Below, in pieces: positions 1-5,512 of a DNA stretch of 12,029 bases. The notes beneath the pieces were generated by a model. That model saw nothing but the letters and a program-made list of their open reading frames with translations, searched no databases and was not told the origin of the DNA. The stretch spans positions 1-12,029 of the forward strand of contig JAUILO010000075.1 of NCBI GenBank assembly GCA_030432775.1. The letters are read 5' to 3'. The DNA comes from Alphaproteobacteria bacterium (GTDB taxonomy: Bacteria; Pseudomonadota; Alphaproteobacteria; Micavibrionales; Micavibrionaceae). The stretch's first letter is position 1. Each line of letters opens with the position of its first letter. The translations under genes were made by a program, and so were the position numbers.

Positions 1-7
1 TATCTAT

Positions 8-790
8 TTATCTAGAAGTTTTCCTATTCAGAAAATTGTCGAGACGTTGTTTGGCCTCGTCTGTTGCTCTGGCATCTGCTATGCGCTGCGCCGTGTCGTT
101 CATTACTTCATCTGTAACTGTTTTGCCTTCCAGATCAAGACATAGTTGTTTTGCACTGCGCATAGATTGCGGGCCGTTTGATTGTATTTGCTCTATAATT
201 TGATTGAGGATTTCACTCATATGTTTTTCATCATTCGCGATTTCGTGTACAAGGCCTATCTGGCTTGCTTTCATGCTGTTAAATCTTTCGCCTGTCTGGA
301 AATATCGTCTGGCTTGTCTTTGACCAATTGCGCGTAACACATAAGGGGCGATGGTTGCGGGTATTAAGCCGAGCTTGACTTCGGATAGAGCGAAAAAGGC
401 TTTCTCTTGAGCGATTACAATGTCACAGCACGAAACCAGACCCAGTCCGCCGCCCATGGCTGCACCTTGCACGCATGCAATAGTAACAACAGGAAGTTCG
501 TCGAGTTTTTTTAACATATGTGCCAGTGCCAGGGCGTCTTGTCTGTTTTTATCTTTTGTGAAATCAGCAGCACGTTTCATCCAGCCAAGATCTGCTCCTG
601 CGGAAAAGCTATTTCCTGTGCTTTGGAGTACGCAAGCAACCAGATTGTCAGTATTATACAACTTATCCAGTGTGTTTGAAATATATTGGATAACATGTTC
701 GTCAAAGGCGTTGTGTACGTCTGGTTTATTGAGGGTAATCGTCGCGATATTGTCTTTAATATTCAAAAGGACTGTGTCTTGTTCGCTCAT
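8..790 (-). CDS. liuC: Enoyl-CoA hydratase/isomerase family protein, probably methylglutaconyl-CoA hydratase
   Basis: A 260-residue crotonase-fold enzyme, the usual length for the family. Seen: the first oxyanion-hole segment FSAGADLGWM (residues 62-71), the second GAAMGGGLGLVS (109-120), and the catalytic-glutamate segment SEVKLGLIPATIAPYV with E137. The segment ending in IAPYV is typical of methylglutaconyl-CoA hydratases (LiuC/AUH type), which hydrate 3-methylglutaconyl-CoA to HMG-CoA in leucine breakdown. The other glutamate of two-Glu crotonases (in GGGxE) is Gly here, as I recall for many LiuC proteins. The frame is open upstream to 913, but the extra 41 residues do not resemble the family, and MSEQDTVLL at 790 gives normal length, so that start was chosen. 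The ribosome site before it (GAGCAAG) is weak. The nearby liuB on the same strand supports the role. The family is certain; the exact substrate is inferred. Confidence 0.85.
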   Translation of the reverse strand: MSEQDTVLLNIKDNIATITLNKPDVHNAFDEHVIQYISNTLDKLYNTDNLVACVLQSTGNSFSAGADLGWMKRAADFTKDKNRQDALALAHMLKKLDELPVVTIACVQGAAMGGGLGLVSCCDIVIAQEKAFFALSEVKLGLIPATIAPYVLRAIGQRQARRYFQTGERFNSMKASQIGLVHEIANDEKHMSEILNQIIEQIQSNGPQSMRSAKQLCLDLEGKTVTDEVMNDTAQRIADARATDEAKQRLDNFLNRKTSR

Positions 791-831
791 ATTCTTGCTC
801 GATCTGATAGGTGTTAATATAGGAATATATC

Positions 832-877
832 GCCAGTATGAGGACTGGCACGTGATCCGCATCATCGGAATCTGCCA
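832..877 (-). promoter_or_regulatory. Competing hairpins in the liuC leader
   Basis: Two overlapping inverted repeats lie upstream of liuC. One is GCCAGT (832-837) with ACTGGC (844-849), six-base arms and a six-base loop. The other is TGGCA (846-850) with TGCCA (873-877), enclosing GATCCG/CGGAATC (854-859, 866-872) with one bulged base. Both use 846-849, so they cannot form together in one transcript. No U-run follows, so this is not a classic terminator. A role in liuC control is inference. Confidence 0.35.
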
Positions 878-926
878 ATATAATAATACGTGTGTGTATA
901 ACATAACAGGCAAAATTCCATATTGT

Positions 927-956
927 TTGACATAAACGCGCTGTTGGTGCTAGAAC
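927..956 (+). promoter_or_regulatory. Probable sigma70-type promoter of the methyltransferase gene
   Basis: A perfect TTGACA (927-932) is followed after 18 bases by TAGAAC (951-956, 4 of 6 matches to TATAAT). Transcription would begin near 963, about 20 bases before the ATG at 983 and past the TTG at 923. This supports the shorter start for the downstream gene. Confidence 0.5.
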
Positions 957-982
957 ACTCCATTCTAAAAATGGGGTTATTG

Positions 983-1606
983 ATGAAAGTTTTCAGTGGG
1001 CGATATATCCGTAAGGCTTATAATGCATGGGCAGATCATTACGATGCTGATTTCCGTCGTAATAAGTGGAATGGCCCGCGCAAGCTTTTCAATGTGTTGT
1101 CCGGCAGTTATGACCTTCAGCGTAAGGGAACAAAACTTCTTGATCTTGGCGTTGGTACGGGATTGTTAAGCGCTGAGTTTAAGCGTGCTAATCCGGATAT
1201 TCATATCACAGGTATTGATGTCTCTAGCGGGATGCTTGAAGAATGCCGCAAGAAAAAGGTCGTTGATGAAATGGTCAACGCCAATTTTGAAAAGAATGGC
1301 ATACCGTGCGAAGATGAAAGTTTTGATGCTGTTGTGTCCTCCGGTGTGTTCGAATTGATCAATAAGCCGCGTAAGGTTATTCATGAAATGGGACGTGTTT
1401 TGCGTCCATCAGGTGCATTTTCATTTACTGTGTATGCAGATTCTCCGATGGATTACTCCTGTATCAGACATGATGATGATGTGATCGAGGACGCGCTGGA
1501 AGAGGCAGGGCTTGAAGTTGAAGGCAAGCAGCGCTTTTATGCCTTTAATCACTATGGCAATGATATTTATTACAATCTGTATACCGGCCGGAAATTGAGC
1601 CGTTAA
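983..1606 (+). CDS. Class I SAM-dependent methyltransferase (Methyltransf_11/25-like)
   Basis: A 207-residue methyltransferase with a Rossmann-type SAM site. Seen: motif I DLGVGTG (residues 54-60), the acidic residue after strand 2 in ITGIDVSSGML (D79), motif IV around DESFDAVVSS (111-120), and RVLRPSG (138-144). The N-terminal AYNAWADHYDADF resembles the YDxWAxxYDxD signature of WBSCR27-like and UbiE-like small-molecule methyltransferases. The substrate cannot be read from the sequence. The frame can be extended to a TTG at 923, but ATG 983 has GGGG six bases upstream (973-976) and a good promoter just before it, so it was preferred. The gene lies between liuC and liuB on the opposite strand, diverges from liuC, and its TAA touches the end of liuB. 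No catalytic motif looks broken. Confidence 0.8.
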   Translation: MKVFSGRYIRKAYNAWADHYDADFRRNKWNGPRKLFNVLSGSYDLQRKGTKLLDLGVGTGLLSAEFKRANPDIHITGIDVSSGMLEECRKKKVVDEMVNANFEKNGIPCEDESFDAVVSSGVFELINKPRKVIHEMGRVLRPSGAFSFTVYADSPMDYSCIRHDDDVIEDALEEAGLEVEGKQRFYAFNHYGNDIYYNLYTGRKLSR

Positions 1607-3214
1607 TCACATTCTAAAGACGCCGTATTTGGTATCTTGAATAGGCGCGTTTAGCGCTGCGGATAAACCAAGTCCTAGTATTTTTCTGGTGTCAACCGGA
1701 TCAATTACCCCGTCATCCCATAAGCGCGCCGAAGCATAATAAGGATGGCCTTCGCTTTCATATTGCTGGCGAATGGGATCTTTAAATTTCTCTTCTTCGT
1801 CTTGTGGCCATTCCTTACCATCACGCTCCATCTTCATGCGTGTCACAGTGGCTAGAACGCCTGCAGCTTGTTCGCCGCCCATGACAGAAATACGGGCATT
1901 GGGCCACATCCACATAAAGCGCGGATCAAACGCGCGGCCACACATGCCGTAATTGCCCGCGCCGAAAGAACCGCCCATAATAACCGTTAGTTTTGGCACC
2001 TGCGCACAGGACACAGCGGTGACCAGCTTCGCGCCATCTTTTGCAATGCCGCCGCTTTCATATTTTCTGCCCACCATAAATCCGGTGATATTTTGTAAGA
2101 AAACGAGTGGAATTTTGCGCTGGTTACATAGTTCGACAAAATGCGCTGCTTTTAATGCGCTTTCTGAAAAAAGCACACCGTTATTTGCAATGATGCCGAC
2201 AGGCATTCCGTAAATATGGGCAAAGCCTGTGACTATGGTGGTGCCGTAACGCTTTTTAAATTCTTCGAATTCACTGCCATCTACGATACGCGCAATAATT
2301 TCATGTGCATCCATCGGCGTTTTAAGGTCTGGTGGTATCAACCCATATATTTCTTCAACCGGATATGCAGGATCCATTGTTTGTTGCATGCGAAGCTGTA
2401 CCGGCTTATTACGGTTTAAATGGGCAATGGATCTGCGGGCAAGATCAAGGGCGTGTTCGTCATTTTCTGCCAGATGATCGGCGACACCGGAAATACGTGT
2501 ATGCACATCACCGCCGCCAAGGTCTTCGGCAGTTACTTCTTCGCCTGTTGCTGCTTTCACAAGAGGCGGGCCAGCTAGAAATATTGTTCCTTGTTCTTTG
2601 ACAATAATACTTTCATCAGACATGGCCGGAACATATGCACCGCCAGCCGTACATGAACCCATCACAACGGCAATTTGCGGAATGCCTTTGGCTGACATAT
2701 TGGCTTGATTAAAAAATATGCGTCCGAAATGATCACGGTCTGGGAAAACTTCATCCTGATTGGGCAGGTTCGCGCCGCCACTATCGACAAGATATATGCA
2801 GGGCAAATTGTTTTTTTCGGCAATTTCTTGCGCGCGCAGATGTTTTTTTACGGTCAACGGATAATATGTGCCGCCTTTGACTGTGGCATCATTGCAAACG
2901 ATAACACATTCCTGTCCGGATACGCGCCCTATGCCGGTGATGATGCCTGCTGCTGGTACATTATCATCATAAACCTCGAAGGCAGCCAGGGCGGAAAATT
3001 CGAGGAAGGGTGAGCCGGGGTCCAGCAACATATCTATACGTTCACGCGGCAAAAGTTTGCCGCGGCCGGTGTGGCGCTCTCTGGCCTTATCGCCGCCGCC
3101 TAATGAAATTGCGTCCAGCTTTGTATTCAAATCATCAAGTAATGCTTTTGCCGCGTCATGGTTACGCCTGAATATATCGCTATTGGTGTCGGCCTTAGAT
3201 TTAAGCTGTGCCAT
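1607..3214 (-). CDS. liuB: Methylcrotonyl-CoA carboxylase, carboxyltransferase (beta) subunit
   Basis: A 535-residue biotin-dependent acyl-CoA carboxyltransferase, full length for methylcrotonyl-CoA carboxylase beta. It moves carboxyl from biotin on the alpha subunit (LiuD, not in this window) to 3-methylcrotonyl-CoA, giving 3-methylglutaconyl-CoA, the substrate of LiuC. Seen: the N-terminal crotonase-like domain with GGAYVPAMSDE (residues 191-201), and the C-terminal domain with QNITGFMVG (374-382) and GGSFGAGNYGMCGRAF (414-429), a signature that separates MCC from propionyl-CoA carboxylase. The start at 3214 has AAGGA seven bases upstream. The gene ends flush against the convergent methyltransferase. 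In the usual liu operon liuA precedes and liuC follows directly; here a Nudix gene is divergent upstream and liuC is displaced by about 800 bases. Confidence 0.95.
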   Translation of the reverse strand: MAQLKSKADTNSDIFRRNHDAAKALLDDLNTKLDAISLGGGDKARERHTGRGKLLPRERIDMLLDPGSPFLEFSALAAFEVYDDNVPAAGIITGIGRVSGQECVIVCNDATVKGGTYYPLTVKKHLRAQEIAEKNNLPCIYLVDSGGANLPNQDEVFPDRDHFGRIFFNQANMSAKGIPQIAVVMGSCTAGGAYVPAMSDESIIVKEQGTIFLAGPPLVKAATGEEVTAEDLGGGDVHTRISGVADHLAENDEHALDLARRSIAHLNRNKPVQLRMQQTMDPAYPVEEIYGLIPPDLKTPMDAHEIIARIVDGSEFEEFKKRYGTTIVTGFAHIYGMPVGIIANNGVLFSESALKAAHFVELCNQRKIPLVFLQNITGFMVGRKYESGGIAKDGAKLVTAVSCAQVPKLTVIMGGSFGAGNYGMCGRAFDPRFMWMWPNARISVMGGEQAAGVLATVTRMKMERDGKEWPQDEEEKFKDPIRQQYESEGHPYYASARLWDDGVIDPVDTRKILGLGLSAALNAPIQDTKYGVFRM

Positions 3215-3256
3215 TAAAACATCCTTTTCCCAAACCTTCTTTGTGAATCATGCGCA

Positions 3257-3285
3257 ATCATATCACGATTAATTTTTATCTTTAA
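3257..3285 (-). promoter_or_regulatory. Possible sigma70-type promoter of liuB
   Basis: On the minus strand, TTAAAG (3285-3280, 3 of 6 matches to the -35 consensus) precedes TATGAT (3262-3257, 5 of 6 to the -10) with 17 bases between. Transcription would start near 3250, giving a leader of about 36 bases with the AAGGA ribosome site. The -35 is weak. Confidence 0.4.
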
Positions 3286-3337
3286 GTGGGTTGTCGTGGA
3301 GTGTGGGGTGGTTTGTATGTGCTTGATATATGTAAAT

Positions 3338-3366
3338 TTGCACTTTTTGTAGCATAGGCGTATAAC
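3338..3366 (+). promoter_or_regulatory. Possible sigma70-type promoter of the Nudix gene
   Basis: TTGCAC (3338-3343) and TATAAC (3361-3366, 5 of 6) are separated by 17 bases. Transcription would begin near 3373, about 40 bases before the chosen ATG at 3414. The -35 matches only the TTG. Confidence 0.42.
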
Positions 3367-3391
3367 AGGCGCATATATCATATAGGTCATA

Positions 3392-3403
3392 TTCATATAT
3401 GAA
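3392..3403. repeat. 12-base perfect palindrome in the Nudix leader
   Basis: TTCATATATGAA is perfectly self-complementary. It lies between the probable promoter and the start, and its last three bases overlap the ribosome site GAAGGA (3401-3406). It could be an operator or could arise by chance in AT-rich DNA. Confidence 0.35.
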
Positions 3404-3406
3404 GGA
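3401..3406 (+). promoter_or_regulatory. Ribosome binding site that fixes the Nudix start
   Basis: GAAGGA is seven bases before ATG 3414. The alternative in-frame ATG at 3399 overlaps this site and has no ribosome site of its own, so translation should start at 3414. Confidence 0.7.
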
Positions 3407-3413
3407 TGTACTG

Positions 3414-4109
3414 ATGACAGATTTACTCGATAAAGATGAATTTTCTCAAGAAAGCCACGCGACTTCCAAGACAAGTTTTATGGGCGCAGCCCGCCCGCCC
3501 GAAGGCGATGCGCACTCATCGATATTCCTTGATCGCTATGGTAATCAGCATGATTCCACAATTAAACCATTCCCGATTAAAGAGCGTCTTGGCGTATTCG
3601 GTGTGTTCGTAGCCCATGGACGTATATTGCTTAACTTTCCGCCATGGGCCGAGCTTTGCCGTGAAATGGCGCAGGAAACGGAATGGTGTGCGGAACTGCC
3701 TGGTGGTGGTGTTAAGGATGGGGAGACAGAGATTGATGGTTTAATCCGCGAGCTTGAAGAGGAGACCAGTATGCAGGTGGATGACAGCGCTTTGTCCAGC
3801 CCGGCCAAAACGGAAGTATTCTTTATGAATCTTTATGCTGAAGATGCAGATACCTATTACCGTTATACTCAGAAATTTTATTATTACGATATTAGTGATC
3901 TGGTGCAGGAGAGCAAGATGGATGAGGTCGTATTAAGCGCCGATGGCAGTACAGCGTTCTGGCAGCCTTTGGAAGCGCTTGATGATCTGATTTTGCGCTA
4001 TGGTCATTCCCATATCATGTATGATGCCGCTAGCATGGTACTGGGGCATGAGCCGCGTGAAGATCTAGACACCAAAACACAGCCGTCTTTTTCAAAGCCA
4101 AAGCGCTAA
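3414..4109 (+). CDS. Nudix hydrolase family protein
   Basis: A 231-residue Nudix protein (numbering from ATG 3414). The Nudix box runs from G98 to M120 as G-x5-E-x7-RELEEETSM: E104, R112, E113, E116 and E117 are present, so the metal-binding helix looks intact. The usual Gly near the end of the box is Ser119. Such enzymes cleave nucleoside diphosphates linked to another group, but the substrate is not readable here. About 55 N-terminal residues precede the core, which begins near KERLGVFGVFVAHGRILL. A later STAFWQPLEALDDL segment is typical of the Nudix fold. The start was chosen by its ribosome site. The gene is divergent from liuB; nothing shows a functional link to it. Confidence 0.85.
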   Translation: MTDLLDKDEFSQESHATSKTSFMGAARPPEGDAHSSIFLDRYGNQHDSTIKPFPIKERLGVFGVFVAHGRILLNFPPWAELCREMAQETEWCAELPGGGVKDGETEIDGLIRELEEETSMQVDDSALSSPAKTEVFFMNLYAEDADTYYRYTQKFYYYDISDLVQESKMDEVVLSADGSTAFWQPLEALDDLILRYGHSHIMYDAASMVLGHEPREDLDTKTQPSFSKPKR

Positions 4110-4199
4110 TTATCTCATCATGATCTTACTAGTGGCACCTATGCCCTTGTGATGTGGGTATTTGTGCATTGCCGCTTCCATGCATGGTGCAAAGCATAA

Positions 4200-4226
4200 T
4201 CAAAAGGGCTTTAGTGATCCCTTTGA
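4200..4226. repeat. Inverted repeat in the ilvE promoter region
   Basis: TCAAAAGGG (4200-4208) and CCCTTTGA (4219-4226) pair over eight bases with one bulged A and a ten-base spacer. No T-run follows, so a terminator for the Nudix gene is unlikely. It overlaps the presumed -35 of ilvE and might be an operator. A separate ten-base palindrome, CCATGCATGG, lies at 4178-4187. Confidence 0.35.
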
Positions 4227-4238
4227 ATCGGCTATAAA
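4210..4238 (+). promoter_or_regulatory. Possible sigma70-type promoter of ilvE
   Basis: TTTAGT (4210-4215, 3 of 6) and TATAAA (4233-4238, 5 of 6) are spaced by 17 bases, placing the transcription start about 45 bases before the ATG at 4291. The -35 lies in the spacer of the inverted repeat at 4200-4226. Confidence 0.4.
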
Positions 4239-4276
4239 CATGGTCTAATTAAAAACATATGCAATAAGCACGATAA

Positions 4277-4283
4277 AAGGGAG
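4277..4283 (+). promoter_or_regulatory. Ribosome binding site that fixes the ilvE start
   Basis: AAGGGAG sits seven bases before ATG 4291. An in-frame GTG at 4285 is only one base away from it, too close for initiation, so the ATG is the start. Confidence 0.75.
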
Positions 4284-4290
4284 CGTGAAT

Positions 4291-5211
4291 ATGGAAGGTT
4301 CGGAATATATCTGGAAAGATGGATCATTTGTAAAATGGGCGGAAGCAACCACACATGTTCTTGTTCATGGTTTGCATTATGGTACGTCTTTCTTTGAAGG
4401 AATTCGTCTTTATGACACACATAGAGGGCCGGCTATATTCCGTTTGGAAGAACATATTCAGCGTCTTGAGGATTCTGCAAAAATTTATGATGTGAAACTT
4501 CCATATAATGTGAAGGATTTATCGGAGATCTGCCGCGAAACTGTGCGCAAGAACGGTTTGAAATCTGCTTATATCAGACCGATTGCCTATTTGGGTTACG
4601 GTAGTTTGAAAGTTGCGCCTGAACCTGAAGATGTGCCGATTGAAACTGTTGTGGCGGCATTTCCGTGGGGCGCGTATCTTGGCGAAGAAGGGCTTGAAAA
4701 CGGTATTGATGTCTGTATTTCAAGCTGGAATCGTGTTGCGCCTAATACTGTGCCGACATCTGCCAAAGTTGGCGGCAATTATATATCCGGCTTTTTAATC
4801 AGCAGCGAAGCGCATAAGCGTGGTTTTGCCGAAGGGATCGGTTTGACGCCTGCTGGAACGCTTAGCGAGGGAGCGGGCGAGAATATATTTGCAGTGAAGG
4901 GTGGTAAGCTCTTTACCCCTCATACAGCCTCATCAATATTAAGCGGTATAACGCGTGATACTATTATTACGCTGGCGGGTGATCTTGGCATTGAAGTTTG
5001 TGAACAAACATTATCCAGAGAGTTTTTATATTTGGCGGATGAAGTGTTTTTCACAGGAACTGCCGCCGAAGTTACGCCAGTGCGCTCTATTGATGGCCGC
5101 CAGATTGGCGCAGGTAAGCGCGGAATGATAACCAAGAAAATACAGGACTATTTCTTTGGTCTGTTTGATGGTTCGACCGAAGATAAATATGGCTGGCTTG
5201 ATATTGTTTAA
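4291..5211 (+). CDS. ilvE: Branched-chain amino acid aminotransferase (fold type IV, PLP)
   Basis: A 306-residue aminotransferase nearly colinear with the enterobacterial IlvE I know (about 309 residues). It exchanges the amino group between glutamate and the 2-oxo acids of valine, leucine and isoleucine in the cytoplasm. Seen: HVLVHGLHYGTSFFEGIR (residues 22-39), the PLP lysine K159 in VPTSAKVGGNY, the cofactor-binding glutamate E193 in LSEGAGEN, AFPWGAYLG (123-131), and the C-terminal FFGLFDGSTEDKYGWLD. No key residue is missing. Transamination of leucine produces the keto acid that feeds the liu pathway, so proximity to liuB/liuC makes metabolic sense, but no shared transcript is evident. 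The start is set by the ribosome site at 4277-4283. Confidence 0.95.
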   Translation: MEGSEYIWKDGSFVKWAEATTHVLVHGLHYGTSFFEGIRLYDTHRGPAIFRLEEHIQRLEDSAKIYDVKLPYNVKDLSEICRETVRKNGLKSAYIRPIAYLGYGSLKVAPEPEDVPIETVVAAFPWGAYLGEEGLENGIDVCISSWNRVAPNTVPTSAKVGGNYISGFLISSEAHKRGFAEGIGLTPAGTLSEGAGENIFAVKGGKLFTPHTASSILSGITRDTIITLAGDLGIEVCEQTLSREFLYLADEVFFTGTAAEVTPVRSIDGRQIGAGKRGMITKKIQDYFFGLFDGSTEDKYGWLDIV

Positions 5212-5303
5212 GTGCAATAGGGTAGTGATAAAGTCCGTAGCCTGAATTTACCGGAAAAATTTTTTGGCAAAATTTATAGGCAAAAGCAACTATATAGGTG
5301 ACC

Positions 5304-5351
5304 CAGCACTGTGTCTGTGTGGTGTTTTTCGGAAAATTTTTGACAGTGCTG
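5304..5351. repeat. Nine-base inverted repeat upstream of the ftsH-like gene
   Basis: CAGCACTGT (5304-5312) and ACAGTGCTG (5343-5351) are exact reverse complements, 30 bases apart. The right arm overlaps the TTGACA hexamer at 5340-5345. This suits either a paired operator or a long hairpin. No T-run follows on either strand. Confidence 0.5.
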
Positions 5352-5370
5352 AAATAATCTGCTACCTCGG

Positions 5371-5388
5371 TATGTCTCATAAGACATA
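5371..5388. repeat. Short hairpin upstream of the ftsH-like gene
   Basis: TATGTCT (5371-5377) and AGACATA (5382-5388) form a seven-base perfect stem with the four-base loop CATA. An A-rich stretch follows on the plus strand, so as a terminator it would only work on the minus strand, where no upstream gene is seen. Confidence 0.45.
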
Positions 5389-5512
5389 ATAATAAAAATA
5401 AGAATAATAATCTTTGCATAAATTATATGGCTGGGTAGGTCGCTAGGTGTGTGCAGAGTAAGAACAGGAACGAAGAGAATCCTAAGGGTTCCAAGTAGGA
5501 AGAGGTATCATC

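Larger units (their letters stand above)
5212..5512 (+). promoter_or_regulatory. Structured 301-base intergenic region between ilvE and the ftsH-like gene
   Basis: No convincing gene is present. It holds two similar AT-rich blocks (CGGAAAAATTTTTT at 5252-5265 and CGGAAAATTTTT at 5330-5341), two GGCAAAA copies (5266-5272, 5279-5285), a nine-base inverted repeat (5304-5351), a short hairpin (5371-5388), an A/T-rich run (5386-5412), and the protease ribosome site AGGAAGAGG (5497-5505), seven bases before ATG 5513. A TTGACA (5340-5345) is the best -35; the -10 at 17 bases (TACCTC) is poor. No terminator for ilvE was recognised. Confidence 0.5.

Noticed and set aside
791..913. N-terminal extension of liuC by 41 residues to 913
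   Set aside because: The extra residues do not resemble crotonase N-termini, contain the hairpin region, and the ATG at 790 gives the normal family length.
923..982. TTG start at 923 for the methyltransferase
   Set aside because: The -35 hexamer TTGACA (927-932) would lie inside the coding part, and ATG 983 has a ribosome site with proper spacing.
5304..5351. The inverted repeat as a rho-independent terminator of ilvE
   Set aside because: The 30-base loop is too long and no T-run follows the right arm.
5087..5419. Minus-strand 110-residue frame with a hydrophobic, signal-like start (MQRLLFLFLLLCLM)
   Set aside because: The Leu/Phe run comes from the A/T-rich stretch near 5386-5412 read backwards, the rest is antisense to the end of ilvE, and there is no ribosome site or family resemblance.
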